A DNA stretch of 64,000 nt from Ascaphus truei (lineage: Eukaryota > Chordata > Amphibia > Anura > Ascaphidae): the NCBI GenBank assembly GCA_036426205.1, contig CM071569.1:284436908-284500907 (forward strand), written 5' to 3'. How positions within the stretch are numbered: the stretch's first letter is position 1; every line of letters starts with the position of its first letter. Both the position numbers and the translations under genes were made by a program. A model generated the notes under the pieces. It had not been told where the DNA came from, searched no databases, and was given only the letters and a program-made list of their open reading frames with translations. Of the stretch, positions 34,329-47,272 are shown one piece after another.

Positions 34329-35159
34329 CTTCAAAGAAAGGGGCATGAAAAAACAGATTTATATCCAGGGGGAGAAACAGGGGCGCACAAAGTCAAATAA
34401 ACGGCCGCCACGTACTTCTAGAGAACAACCTGCTTTTAATTTCAATGCTGGATATATTTTCGAAACTAAACTAAAGTTTCCCGGCTGCAAAACGGGGACA
34501 AAACCAGCGCAAGGAACAGCACCAGATTCCTTACAGGGAAAAAACTGAACACACACACACACACTTCCATATCCATGTGTTGTCTGCATATAAACACTGG
34601 GACTCTGTATACAGCTTTGTTGCTTGCACACATGGCTGCAAGTTCCACATTGTCCAACCCTTTTAACACAACACTGTGATTGCACTTCGTCAACGACCGG
34701 TACGGATACTCCTGCTTACGTCCTGTACTCAACCCAGAACAGATGGTGGGTCCTGTGGGCTACGTGCTGTGCTGTCCTGCCTCCTCACCGGCCCCCAGCC
34801 ATCCTCATCTACCCGCGGTGTCGTCTTCCTCAATGTTTGCCTGTGCCCCTTGTCTCTCTGCACTAATCTGTTGACTTCCTCTATGGTTTGTTTTGTGTTT
34901 TCGGGTGTCCTGCCCATGTTCCCTTTGCCTTGCCTGTCTGTGTGCACCTGTGCTCTTGTCTCTGGGTTTAATTGGGGGAGGGAGGGGTTGGTTGTGCGGC
35001 TTCCATTGTTATCGGTGGATTCCTAGCGAGCGTTGTGTGTTGGAAGTTTTCTTGGGGCCTTATTTTCGTCTCCTGAGAATGTGTGCCAATGAAACTCTCC
35101 CAGATCTAGGACACAGAACCTACTTTCTCTTCCTCATCTGTTGCATCTACCCAGTCTGA
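34329..35159. other. Intron 10 sequence, no gene recognised
   Basis: An (AC) run is at 34548-34563. Open frames on both strands are short and unmatched. Confidence 0.4.
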
Positions 35160-35745
35160 AGTGACGAGACTAAACGTTTTTCTTTCCATCGTTTTAATGA
35201 GGGGGTGGGGGTATATCCATTGTCGCGGGATCATTTTCCTCACGGCCATTGCTATTATTTGAGTTCATTACTTCCATCTCTGTCTGCTCTTTCTCTGTCC
35301 TCTTCAATGTCATGGGCTATGAGGATAAGGATCACTTATTCTGGGCTTAGGGGTAAGTCTATGTATAGTGATTCTTTACTGTACTGTCCAATTTGTGACC
35401 AAAAGTGTTGGATTTCAGGGCAATTCCATAGGGCCGCGTAAGAGGTCTGCGAGGTCAGAGGTCGCACATTTTGGCATTTGCTGTCGGGGACAAGTTCGGG
35501 CTTGAATCTGAACTGTGGAGTGGTGTATGTTCTATGTAAGATGCTGTAGGGCATTTACCCGATAGATTGTATTTAAATTTGGCCGGTCTGTTAGCCAGGT
35601 TCCTACTGCCGGTGAGTTGTTGTCAAATGTCTGTGTTTCCCCCAGACGATGGTATATGATTGAGATTGATGCTTTCCCATATCTTGCTATATGGAAGAGA
35701 GCATCAAGCGAACGTTTCTCCGGTGGATAAGATTATTAGTTATCG
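35160..35745 (-). mobile_element. L1-like ORF2 C-terminal part (3' side of the 43-bp array)
   Basis: On the - strand, directly after the array, the sequence reads ARHYTLAI, then in nearby frames YGKASISIIYHRLGETQTF, TWLTDRP, RTYTTPQF, and an ALWNCPEIQHFWSQI stretch. A C/H-spaced W.CP.I..FW motif is the hallmark of the cysteine-rich C-terminal region of L1 ORF2. Frames shift several times. Confidence 0.7.
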
Positions 35746-38700
35746 CTAATGTGTAGTGTCTGGCTCGGAGGTATGCAGAGAAACGTACGTTTGGTATAAT
35801 GTCTGGCCTGGAGGTATGCAGAGAAACGTGCGTTTGGTATAATGTCTGGCCTGGAGGTATGCAGAGAAACGCGCGTTTGGTATAATGTCCGGCCTGGAGG
35901 TATGCAGAGAAACGTGCGTTTGGTATAATGTCTGGCCTGGAGGTATGCAGAGAAACGCACGTTTGGTATAATGTCTGGCCTGGAGGTATGCAGAGAAACG
36001 CGCATTTGGTATAATGTCTGGCCTGGAGGTATGTAGAGAAACGCGCGTTTGGTATAATGTCTGGCCTGGAGGTATGCAGAGAAACGCGCGTTTGGTATAA
36101 TGTTCGGCCTGGAGGTATGCAGAGAAACGTGCGTTTGGTATAATGTCTGGCCTGAGGTTGCAGAAAACGTGTGTTTGGTACAATGCTGCCTGAGGTATGC
36201 AGATAAACGCGCGTTTGGTATAATGTCCCTGGCGTTATTGCAGAGAACACGCGTTTGGTATAATGTCTGGCCTGGAGGTATGCAGAAACTTTTTTGGTAA
36301 ATGTCTGGCCTGGAGTATGCAAGAAACGCGCGTTTGGTATAGATTCTGCCTGGAGTGTATGCAGAAAACGGCCGTTTGGTATAATGTCTGGCCTGGAGGT
36401 ATGCAGAGAAACGTGTGTTTGGTATAATGTCTCGCTGGAGGTATTCAGAGAAACGCGTCGTTTGGATAGTGTCTGGCCTGGAGTGATGCAGAGAAACGGC
36501 GTTTGTATAATGTCTGGCCTGGAGGTATGCAGAGAAACTGTGTTTGGTATAATTGTCTGGCCTGGAGTGTTGCAGAGAACGCGCTTTGGTATAGTGTCTG
36601 GCCTGGAGTATGCAGAGAAACTCGCGTTTGGTATAATGGTCTGGCCTGGATACCAGAGAAACGTGTGTTTGGTATAATGTTCCGGCCTGGAGGTAGGCAG
36701 AAACCGCGTTTGGTATAGTGTCTGGCCTGGAGGTATGCAGAGAAACGTGCGTTTGTATAATGTCTGGCCCTGGAGGTATGCAGAGAAACGTGTGTTTGGT
36801 AATGGTCTGGCCTGGAGGTATGCAGAGAACCTCGCGTTTGGTTAGTGTCTGGCCTTGAGGTATGCAGAGAAACGTGCGTTTGGTATAGTGTCGGCCTGGA
36901 GGTATGTCAGGAAACGTTGCGTTTTGGTATAGTGTCTGCCTGGATGGTAATGAGAAACGTGCGTTTGGTATAATGTCTGGCCTGGATATGCAGAAACCTG
37001 TGTTTGTATAATGTCTGCTGGCTGGAGGTATGCAGGAACGTGGCGTTTGGTATAATGTCTGGCCTTGAGGTATCAGAAAACGTGCTTTTGGTATAATGTC
37101 TGCTGGAGGTATGCAGAGAAACGTGCGTTTGGTAATAATGTCTGGCCTGGAAGAGGTATTCAGAGAAACTTGCGTTTGGATAATTGTCTGCCTGAGGATG
37201 TATAGAGGAATTCGCGTTTGGGTATTATCGGCCTGGAGGTATGCAGAAACGCGCGTTTGGTAATTGTCTGGCCTGGAGGTATGCAGAGAAACGTGCGTTT
37301 GGTAAAAGTCTGGCCTGGAGGTATGCAGAGAACGTTGCGTTTGGTATATGTCTGGCTGGAGGTATCAGAAACGTGCTTTGGTATATGTCCGGCCTGAGGT
37401 ATGCAGAGAACGTGCGTTTGGTATATATTGTCTGGCCTGGAGGTATGCAGAGAAACGTGGTGTTTGGTATATTCTGGGCGGAGGTATGCAGAGAAACTGC
37501 TGTTTGGTATAATGTCCGGCCTGGTGGGTATGCAGAGAAACGTGTGTTTTGGTATAATGTCTGGCCTAGGTATGCAGAGAAACTGCCGTTTGGTATAATG
37601 TCTGGCCTGGAGGTATGCAGAGAAACGTGCGTTTGGTATAATGTCCTGCCTGGAGGTAATGCAGAAAACGTGCGTTTGGTAAATGTCTGGCCTGGAGGTA
37701 TGCAGAGAAACGTGCGTTTGGTATATGTCTGGCCTGGAGTATGCCAGAGAAACTGTGTTTGGTATAAAATGTCGCCGTGGCCTGGGAGGTAGCAGAGAAA
37801 CGTGCGTTTGTTAATTGTCTGGCCGGATTAGCATAGAACGTGCGTTTGGTATAATGTCTGGCCGGAGTTGCAAAACTGCGTTGGTATGAATGTCCGTCTG
37901 AGATCAGAGACGGTTTGGTATATGTCTGGCCTGGAGGATGCAGAGACGTGCTTTTGGTATAATGTCCGGCCTGGAGTATGCAGAGAACGTGTGTTTGGTA
38001 TCATGTCTGGCCCTTGAGGTATGCAAAACCGCTTGTTAATGTCTGCCTGAGTATCAAAAACTGCGTTTGGTATATGTCTGGCCTGGTATGCAGAGAAACG
38101 TGCGTTGGTATAATGTCTGGCCGGAGGTATGCAGAGAAACGTGCGTTTGGTATAGTGTCTGGCCTGAGGTATGCAGAACGCGTTTTGTATTGTCCGGCCT
38201 GTGAGGTATGCAGAGAAACGCGCGTTTGGTATAATGTCGCCTGGAGGTATGCAGAAAAATGTGCGTTGGTATAAGTCTGTTCGGTGCCTTGAGGTATGCC
38301 GCAACCGCGCTTTGGTATAATTCTGGCCTGGTATGCAAGAACTGTGGCGTTTTGGTTAAATGTCTGGCCTGGAGGTAGGCAAGAAACCGCGTTTGGTATA
38401 TGTCCTGGCCTGGAGTATCAGAGAAACGTGCGTTTGGTATAGTGTCCCTGGCCTAGGTATGCAGAGAAACGTACGTTTGGTATAATCGTCTCGAGGTAGC
38501 AGAGAAGGGCGTTTGGTATCATGTCTGCCTGAGGTCGCAAGAAACGTGCTTTTGGTTAATTCCGGCCTGGAGGTATGCAGAAACGTCGTTTGGTATACAT
38601 GTTCCGGCCTGGAGGTATGCAGAGAACGTGCGTTTGGTATAATGTCCGTGCCCTGGAGTAGTGCAGAGAAACTTGCGTTTGTGTATATTGTCTGGCCTGT

Positions 38701-39735
38701 AGGTATGCAGAGAAAGTGCGTTGTGGTATAATGGTCGGCCTGGAGGTATGCAGAAACGTGCGTTTGGTATAATGTCTGCCTGGAGGTATGCAGAGAAACG
38801 TGCGTTTGGTATAATGTCTGGCCTGGAGGTATGCAGAAACGGCTTTTGGTATAATGTCTGGCCTAGAGGTAATGCAGAGAAACTGTCGTTTTGGTATAAT
38901 GTCTTGGCCTGGAGGTATGCAGAGAACGTGCGTTTGTATAATGTCTGGCCTGGAGTAGGGCCTATCATGCGGCGTTTGGTATAATGTCTGGCCTGGAGGT
39001 ATGCAGAGAGAAAAACTGCGTTTTGGTATAATGTCTGGGCCTGGAGGTATGCAGAGAAACGTTTGTTTGGTATAATGTCTGCCTGGAGGTATCAGAGAAC
39101 GCGTTTGTTATAATTGTCTGGCCTGGAGTATGCAGAAACGTGCGTTTGGTATAATGTCTGGCCTGGGGTATGTCATAGAAACGCTGCGATTTGGTATTCG
39201 GCTGAGTAGCAGAAACGTGTTTGGTATAAATGTCCTGGCCTGAGGTATGCAGAGAACGTGCGTGTTGGTATAATGTTCGCCTGGAGTATGCAGAGAATGC
39301 GTTTGGTATAATGTCTGGCCTGGAGGTATGCAAGAAACGTGCATTTGTGGTATAATGTCTGGCCTTGAGAAGTATGCAGAACGCCGTTTGGTTAATGCCC
39401 GCCATGTGGTATGCAGATCAACTTGCGTTTGGGTATAATGTCTGCCTGGAGGTATGCGAGAAACGTGCGTTTGGTATGAAAATGTCTGGCCTGGAGGTAT
39501 GCGAGAACGTCGTTTGGGTATAATGTCCGGCCTGGAGGTATGCAGAGAAACGTGCGTTTGGTATAATGTCTGGCCTGGAGGTATGCAGAGAAACGTGCGT
39601 TTGGTATAATGTCCGGCCTGGAGGTATGCAGAGAAACGCGTGTTTGGTATAATGTCTGGCCTGGAGGTATGCAGAGAAACGCGCGTTTGGTATAATGTCT
39701 GGCCTGGAGGTATGCAGAGAAACGCGCGTTTGGTA
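35746..39735. repeat. Minisatellite array, 43-bp unit (HGD intron 10)
   Basis: About 90 copies of a 43-bp unit: GTTTGGTATAATGTCTGGCC, TGGAGGTATGCAGAGAAACG, TGC. Units at both edges (35760-36120 and 39530-39735) are regular; the middle has many indels. On the - strand the unit reads IPNARFSAYLQARHYTKR, which is L1 ORF2-like, and both flanks continue as L1 ORF2, so the array grew inside an L1. Confidence 0.97.
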
Positions 39736-39900
39736 TTCCCATATTTATCTTTCAGTGCTTGAAATGAGTAGCTTGAGTTGTCCTATATTGAGGATTCCCC
39801 TTTTCCTCCCGGGGTGCGAATGAGTTTTTCGCTTTTCCTTCGCGGTGAATGGTCGGCGCAGTGATTTGTCCCTTCGGAGCTCTATTGTTTTACATGCTCT
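39736..39900 (-). mobile_element. L1-like ORF2 fragment (5' side of the 43-bp array)
   Basis: On the - strand the sequence reads SSYSFQALKDKYG, and after a one-base shift continues GIPNARFSAYLQARHY into the first array unit. This matches the L1 ORF2 region of form F..L..K(Y/F).(I/L)P...F..YLQ.RH. Confidence 0.7.
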
Positions 39901-39917
39901 ATACCAGGGATGCACAA

Positions 39918-40091
39918 TCTCTCCCTGCTGCGCCCCCCTGCCTGCTTCTCTCCCTGCTGCGCCCCTTTGCCTGCTTCTCTCTCTGCTGTCCCCCCTGCCT
40001 GCTTCTCTCCCTGCTGCGCCCCCCTGCCTGCTTCTCTCCCTGCTGCCCCCCTGCCTGCTTCTCTCCCTGCTGCGCCCCCTTGCCTGCTTCT
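39918..40091. repeat. Minisatellite, ~29-bp unit CTCTCCCTGCTGCGCCCCCC
   Basis: Six units of CTCTCCCTGCTGCGCCCCCC plus TGCCTGCTT. The unit looks like the end of a hAT-type element (ACCAGGGATGCACAATCT precedes it). Confidence 0.92.
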
Positions 40092-40249
40092 CATTCGTAT
40101 CTGTATTTGTCCCGGAATGCTTCTACGATCAGTATTGTTACAAGACCAGTTATCGGTTATTATAGTAGCACGTATAGTCTCTAGTAATGTGTACTGGAGT
40201 TGTACCTGGTTTTTTTACTCTTCAGCTATTGGATTGGCGTATCGTACCG

Positions 40250-40512
40250 GTTAACTGATACTGTACCAATACTGATAGTATACCGGTACAATACCGATAC
40301 TATACCGATACTAAACCGATACTGATACTGTACCAATACTGATAGTATACCGTTACAATACTGATACTGATACTATACTATACAGATACAATACTGATTC
40401 TATACCGATACGATACAATACTGATACTATACAGATACAATACCAATACGATACTATACTGATACTATACAGATACAATACCAATACGATATTATACTGA
40501 TACTATACTGAA
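40250..40512. repeat. Simple repeat, GATACTATACCGATAC-type
   Basis: Irregular 6-18 bp variations on ATACCGATACTATAC and ATACAGATACAATAC. Confidence 0.9.
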
Positions 40513-41157
40513 TGTCTGTATTTTACCTGCTGGCTTTTAATGGGATACCTTTTCCTAGATACATTTTGTTCTGTTTTTACCCCAGTTTTACAGAAGCTTT
40601 GAGTAAATGAAACCCCAAGCCTTTCACCTTTTTAGGAGCTATTTATCAGACTTTACTGGCCGCAGGCTCTGCGCAAAAAACAGAATCAGCTTTAAAAGGA
40701 ATGGGAATTTTTATCTGCTTAATCTTGCACCGATGTTGTCCTGTATTGCAGGGAGCAGTAAAATCAGTTAACTCATAATATACTACAGCTAAAATGCAAT
40801 TATTGCTATCACTGTGTATGTTACAGCTAATACACTTACACTTACTGCTATCACTCTGTGTGTTACACTAATACACTTACTGCTATCACTGTGTGTTACA
40901 CCGAATAGACTCACTCTTACTGCTCTCTCCCTATGTAAGTTAGTTTACTTTATTGATATTGCTAATTTAGTATATTCACATTTCCCACCTCTGAGTTCAC
41001 AGTTATCATCACTATGTCCAAGTCCATAAAAGAATGACCAATAAAGCAAAACGAATATTAAACCTGAACGGTTATGTAATGCTGTGCCACTCGGGATGAT
41101 GAGCTTAGAACCACGTACAACTGATATATATAAAACAATATTAAATGAGCGTGTTAC
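40513..41157. other. Intron 10 sequence, no gene recognised
   Basis: Short degenerate repeats of TACACTAATACACTTACTGC and CTATCACTGTGTGTTAC occur at 40810-40935. No coding frame. Confidence 0.4.
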
Positions 41158-41282
41158 CTGCTGAGCAGCAAACAGCTTGCCATGGTACTTGCTTATAACT
41201 GTGTACCCGCCGGGCACCTTCCGATCTTCATACCAAGCTACGGGGGTGAGGAAATCTCTTGGATTGGCCAAGCCATTTGCCC
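41158..41282 (-). CDS. HGD: HGD exon 10
   Basis: 125 bp, acceptor CATTCTAG, donor GTAACA. Reads [41 protein letters not shown] after completing a glycine codon. Human is [41 protein letters not shown], so 34 of 41 residues agree. The frame is intact. Confidence 0.97.
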
Positions 41283-41592
41283 CTAGAATGAAGCAGAGTA
41301 TCAGGGATAAATTGCTCAGCAGGTGGTTCAACAGATTGGTCCACAGTTCCAGCAACCACAAACCATCAGCCACCAACCACCCCCCTCGGCACTTCGCCAG
41401 GACGCATGTAGTGGCTTATTTCTCTGGGCGCCGAATCTGGAACGGGTGTGATAAGGAGGGAAAATAAAGGGATCTAACACTGATGGAAGTACAAGGGGAC
41501 CCTGAGTGTTTGGGAAAAAGGAAGTGAAAACAGATGTACAGAGAGGATCAATAATTCCAGCGTGCGAGGAGAAAAAGGGGGTGACATGGATG

Positions 41593-41858
41593 GTAATAAT
41601 AATAACTTTATTTCACATAGCGCTTTTCTCCCAAAGGGACTCAAAGCGCGTCACAATCACAGCGCAGCGCACATAGGAACGTTACAGACACAGATGAACA
41701 TACAATGATTTTGGTGCCTGAGGCACCGGGAGATAAAGTGACTTGCCCAAGGTCACAGGGAGGTGACACCGGGAACTGAATCAGGTTCCCCTGCTTCACA
41801 CTCGGTGTCATTGTTATCAGTCAGTGTCTTTACTCACTGAGCTACCGACTCCTTCTCC
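41593..41858 (-). mobile_element. tRNA-derived SINE
   Basis: On the - strand the head has an A-box-like TAGCTCAGTGAG (41844-41833) and a B-box-like GATTCAGTTCC (41782-41772) at tRNA-like spacing. A body with GGTCACCTTGGGCAAGTCAC-type sequence (reverse of GTGACTTGCCCAAGG) follows, and a tail GAAATAAAGTTATTATTATT ends at 41593. It would be transcribed by RNA polymerase III. The tail suggests mobilisation by an L2/CR1-like LINE. It lies in HGD intron 9. Confidence 0.8.
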
Positions 41859-42241
41859 CCTGGTGGGGAGTAGTGAGTCCCCCAGCACGGTGCAGCCCTG
41901 GAGAAGCCTTGGAGGTGGGAATGAGAGGAAGTAGTGAGGGAGGAGATCCATACAGTCGGTCACAAGCTGAAGGGCCTCCTGAATATACAGTGTTCAGTAT
42001 TTATTTAAATACACAGTAATAATCCCCTTACGTTTCACAGCATTTTCCCCTACACAATGTCTATGTCAGGTTTATATCCAGGAAGTGTTTAAATGGTACC
42101 TATCCCACCCCCCTGGCCATCCTGTAAACCCCCACAGTGTACCCCTCTCAGGCACCACGTCCGCTCTGCTCCTCACATCTGGGCACTGGTGGGGCAGGGC
42201 CACCAACATCTGGGTTGCACCATTACTTCATAGGGACTTAC

Positions 42242-42341
42242 CGATTGGCCCTAGGTCCGGCAACTCGAAGTGGGCGCCATACACCTCTAGGACGTACCCT
42301 CGCGCCTCTCCAGACACCTCCACGCTGACGCGCATCCCTTG
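42242..42341 (-). CDS. HGD: HGD exon 9
   Basis: 100 bp, acceptor CTTACAG, donor GTAAGT. Reads [20 protein letters not shown] then [13 protein letters not shown] plus one base of a glycine codon. Human is [20 protein letters not shown] then [13 protein letters not shown]. The frame is intact. Confidence 0.96.
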
Positions 42342-43008
42342 CTGTAAGACACGAACAAGAATCATAGGCCCCTACTCAACAGCCGCTCTCATGTGCTGGA
42401 GAAGATTTCAGCCCCAGTCATTTGAATGGAGCAGAATGGTTCTGCCACACAGCAAAGATTGGAGACCCCATGCACACTTCTACAACCACTTGCGGCTCTA
42501 TGAAGTGACAGAGAAGCACAGAGATGGAGCACGGATTAAATATTCAGATTTTTCCATTGAGTTTATCGGTATCTAGTATACAAGTCACAACGGGTTTAAT
42601 ACAAACCTCATTCCTTTCAATTCATTGGACATATTCTAATCCCGGATTATTTGCAGTTTCTTTTGACCTTTCCTTTGTGTGTTTTTATTGTATTATACTG
42701 TATAATATTGTACAACACTAAATCCTACAAGGAGCAGTGACTCCCAATTATAACTATAATCATATTCCTTTCAATTCAATTACAACGTCTTATTCTGTAG
42801 GATTTCGCGGGGACGGTGTGCACAGTTTTGCAGCTGTTTATCAGGGTGTACGCCCCGTTTTCCATAGTAGGGTTACTCGCCTGATTGAGCTGCACAGTAG
42901 TTCTGTATTATTATACAGCAGTTACCCCCTAACTCTATGAGCCGTAATAGTAACAACCATCCTAATTATATAAAGGTTTAATGCCGTGATCTAAGGGATC
43001 ATTCATTA
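42342..43008. other. Intron 8 sequence, no gene recognised
   Basis: Unique-looking AT-rich sequence; nothing identified. Confidence 0.4.
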
Positions 43009-43082
43009 ATTTGCGATAGCGCCGATCGGGAAACACCCATTGAATTCAATGTACACCGATCGGCGCTATTGCAGTTTAATTA
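43009..43082. mobile_element. Short foldback (MITE-like)
   Basis: ATTAATTTGCGATAGCGCCG ATCGG pairs with CCGATCGGCGCTATTGCAG TTTAATTAAT around a 26-bp centre. Confidence 0.8.
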
Positions 43083-44341
43083 ATAACCCCCTTAATTCGA
43101 AATCCCCCGGAGTGACCGTCGTCAGAAGAAAACGAAGATTGGCATCTTTGGGGCTTTGGGACGAAGATCACCTGGAATGTCCACTTCAGGGTGTATAGAA
43201 TGACCGTGGTCAACATGCCTCTGAAATAGGGGAACGGTACCTTTCTTTCCAGAAATCCTACACCTGCTAGATAATGGGATAACGCTCGTGGAGCTCATTC
43301 TAGAAAGGTTTATATATAAAATTCATGCTGTAAAAACAACAAGAATGCCACTGCAAAAATTGGCACTGTATTTTTTTAAGTATAGTAGTAGAATAAACGT
43401 TCATATTATCCGGTGTTTGGCGTCGGTAGCTTTGTCACTTTAAAAAAAATAAATTCAATTATATTTTTTTATTGGGGAAAATTATATATATAAAAATGTA
43501 GGCACATTACTGCAAATTGCAACATCATTATCTATATATGAACGCAATAATCAATGAGAAACCAATTCAAAGTGGATATATAAATAATATAGCAAAAGTT
43601 CTTGCATATTTCAATAGAACAATTCTTTACTACTTAGGGTAACATAAACCTTTTATGTTTGACATTGTTGATTTCTGTGTAATTTGATTCGGACAAAGAA
43701 CTCCCTTCTAATATTCCCCCGCTTTAAGACTGTAATTATCGTTACTACTGTGCCATGTTAATGTTCTTCACTTAAAGCTTCCTCTCATTCCAATATTCCT
43801 TATTTTTAACATTTATAAACAAATAGGCCACTAGCATTTAAAGCTGCAGACCAAGCAATATCTTACGTGTGTGTTTTTTTTTATTATAAATCAGTTCTGT
43901 ACTATGATAAAATACTTTTACAGTAGCACGAAAAAATAAAAATAACAAAAACAACAACTCTGAATGATATTTTTAATGTATTATAATGTAACATGCTTTT
44001 TTGTTTCTATACCAACCATTTACAAAGTCACATCCCCTTACTCTTCTGAAACAGGCTCTGGCACACCCCTTTTTGAGCCCCACCCTCTCGCTAGCAGTGC
44101 ACCAATTGTATCTAGTGACTGCCTGGTCACATGATCTTCCCCACAGAACTTTGCATCATTGGTCCTATTCTGCTGCACTGACGGCCATTTAGTGAACCCC
44201 GAGCCGAATCTTCGACCAATCGATCACAGGAGAACGGATCGATCGGCAACTTAGCTAAATACTTATCATTGTATTAATGCATATATTAAAGTGGGGAAAA
44301 TAAAATAAACTGACAGCTGCTTTAAGGGAATGTCTGTACCT
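43083..44341. other. Intron 8 sequence, no gene recognised
   Basis: AT-rich with long T and A runs (43440-43480, 43870-43960). No coding frame is recognised. Confidence 0.4.
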
Positions 44342-44552
44342 ACTAGAGGTGTTTGATGGCAGATTTGCTATTTCTGGTATGTTATATCCAGAGTATGATT
44401 AAACCAGAGGTGGAAGCGTGATGATAATAAGGGGCAATATGCCCGCGTGCCACTTCTTTATTGTCATCATGCGGTGACCCCTGGTTTTATCATATTCTGG
44501 ATATTTCATGCCAGGAATGGAAAATCTACCATTAAACACCTCCTAGTAGGAC
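44342..44552. mobile_element. Foldback MITE
   Basis: CTAGAGGTGTTTGATGGCAG... TATATCCAGAGTATGATTAA ACCAGAGGT on the left pairs imperfectly with ACCCCTGGTTTTATCATATT CTGGATAT... CACCTCCTAG on the right. Confidence 0.85.
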
Positions 44553-44627
44553 ACAGATATTCTATTGGGTAACAAATCACATGTCACTAAACAGCAAGAA
44601 AGATACGTATAACAAACAGCAGATAAT

Positions 44628-46125
44628 ATGAACATAGATATTGGATAACATGGACATCGGATAACATAGACATCGGATAACATAGACATCGGATAACACC
44701 AACATAGACATCGGATAACACCAACATAGACCTCGGATAACACGAACATAGACATCAGATAACACGAACATAGACCTCGGATAACACCAACATAGACATC
44801 GGATAACACGAACAGACATCGGATAACACGAACTAGACACGCGGATTAACCGGCATAGACATCGGATAACACGAACATAGACATCTAGATAACACGAACA
44901 TAGACATCGATAACACACATAAACGTAATCGACATAGACCATCGGATATAACACGAACATAGACACGGAAGAATCGAAACAGACATAGATAACACCAACA
45001 TAGACATCGGATTAAACATAGACATCGGATAACATAGACATCGGATAACACCAACATAGGACATCGGATAACATAGACATCGGATAACACCAACATAGAC
45101 ATCGGATAACTAGAGACATCGGATAAACACCAACATAAGAAATAACATGGTAACATAGGACATCGTGTAACCCAAACATAGAATCGGATAAACATAGACA
45201 TCGGATAACACCAAAACATAGGAACATCGGATAACAGACATCGTGATACACACTAACACTAGAGATCGATAACATAGACATCGGATAACACAACATAGAC
45301 ATCGGATAACACCAACATAGACATCGGATAACATAGACATCGGATAACATAGACATCGGATAACACCAACATAGACATCGGATAACATAGGACATCGCGA
45401 TAAACACCAACATAGAAATCGGATAACATGACATCGGATAACACCAACATAGACATCGGATAACATAGACTCGGATAACATCAGATAGACACATAACATG
45501 ATACTTAGACATCGATAAAATAGGACATCGGATAATAACACCAACACATAAACACAATGGATAACATCGGACATCGATAACACCACAACATAGATAACGG
45601 AAACATAGACATCGGATAACACCAACAGACATCGGATAACACCAACATAGACATCGGATAACACCAACAGACATCGGATAACACGAACATAGACATCGCA
45701 TAACTCGAACATAGACATCGGATACATGAACATAGACATCGGATAACATAGACATCGGATAACACCAACATAGACATCGGATAACATAGACATCGGATAA
45801 CATAGACATCGGATAACATAGACATCGGATAAAATCATAATAGACATCGGATAACACCAACATAGACATCGGATAACATCGTTACATCAGATAACACGAA
45901 CTAGACATCGATAACCGAACATAGACCTCGAAACTAAACATAGACTGGATATAACACGAACATAGACATCGGATAACTCGAACATAGACATCGGATAACT
46001 CGAACATAGACATCGGATAACTCGAACATAGACATCGGATAACACGAACATCAGATAACACGAACATAGACATCGGATAACACAAACATCAGATGACAAA
46101 CCGAACATCGGATAACTTATGACCT
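44628..46125. repeat. Minisatellite array, CATAGACATCGGATAACA (18/23 bp)
   Basis: About 75 units made of CATAGACATCGGATAACA with or without a CCAA or CGAA insert, giving 18- and 23-bp versions. It resumes for about 50 bp at 47273 after an L2 insertion. Confidence 0.96.
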
Positions 46126-47272
46126 AATAACATCTTTTTGCTGACGACACACAAATATACTTTTCAACACCCGACCTTACAACCTGCTATACAGACCAAA
46201 AGTTCTGAATGGTCTCTCTTCTATCATATCCTCCTGGGATGGCCCCTCGTCGCTGTCTTAAACTCAACATGGCTAAAACAGAGCTTTTCATACTTCCTCC
46301 CAAACCTGGCCCTACTACCTCCTTCCACATTACTGTTTGGAACTACGATCATTCACCCAGTAGCCCAAGCACGCTGCCTAGGGGTCACACTCGACTCTCT
46401 CTCACATTCGCCCCTCATATTCAAAACATTTCTAAAACTGGTTGTTTCCTCCGCAATATAACAAAGAATACGCCCTTTCCTTGTTGTGCTCGACTGCTAA
46501 AACTGCTGACTCAGGCCCTCTTTCTCTCCCGTCTTGTTACTGTAACTTTTCTGCTGTCGGCCTTCCTGCCTCTACCTGTCTCCCCTACAATCTATCCTAA
46601 ATGTGCTGCCAGAATCACTCTACTCTTTCCTAGATCCTGTCTCAGCATCTCCCTCCTGAAATCCTCTCCTGCTTCCAATCAAATCCCACATCATCTCACA
46701 CTCTATTACTTCTCCTCACTTTTAAAGCTTTACACTCTTCTGCCCCTCCTTACATCTCAGCCCTAATTTCTCGCTATGCACCATCCCGACTCTTGCGTTC
46801 TGCTCAAGGATGTCTTCTTTCTACCCCCTTTTTATCTAAAGCCCTCTCCCACCTTAAACCTTTTTCACTGACTGCCCCACACCTCTGGAATGCCCTTCCC
46901 CTCAGTACCCGACTAGCACCCTCTCTATCCACCTTTAAGACCCACCTTAAGACACACTTGCTTAAAGAAGCATACGAATAGCACTGTGAACATTCTGAAC
47001 ACATGATGCATAAAGCTTGGCCCCCTGCAGACGCACTTACCAGAACTCCCTCCTACTGTCTCTGTACGTTCTCCTAAAAAACCAATTAGATGGTAAGCTC
47101 CTCGGGGCAGGGACTCCTCTTCCTTAATGTTATGTTTATGTCTAAAGCACTTATTCCCATGATCTGTTATTTATATTATCTGTTATTTATTTGATTACCA
47201 CATGTATTACTACTGTGAAGCGCTATGTACATTAATGGCGCTATATAAATAAAGACATACAATACAATACAA
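46126..47272 (+). mobile_element. L2-clade LINE, 5'-truncated, inserted in the array
   Basis: The fragment starts at the reverse transcriptase active-site motif HLFADDTQIYFSTPD (46131-46175). It continues through the thumb and C-terminal region in several frames (LTQALFLSRL, CAARITLLFPRS, HLWNALPLSTR, FKTHLKTHL) and ends with GGCGCTATATAAATAAAGAC and a (TACAA) tail. It is about 85-90% similar by eye to the copy at 8242-9047. Single-base gaps break ORF2. Array units on both sides show it inserted into the minisatellite. Confidence 0.92.

Noticed and set aside
35687..39742. Repeated IPPGQTLYQTRVSLHTSRPD-like proteins on the - strand
   Set aside because: The 43-bp unit read in three successive frames gives a 43-residue pseudo-repeat; frames break at each indel.
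41833..41844. Functional tRNA gene
   Set aside because: The A- and B-box-like sequences belong to a SINE head; no cloverleaf with a proper acceptor stem could be drawn.
44577..46108. Met/Ser/Leu/Cys-rich frames on the - strand suggesting membrane proteins
   Set aside because: These are translations of the CATAGACATCGGATAACA array, which by chance encodes hydrophobic residues.
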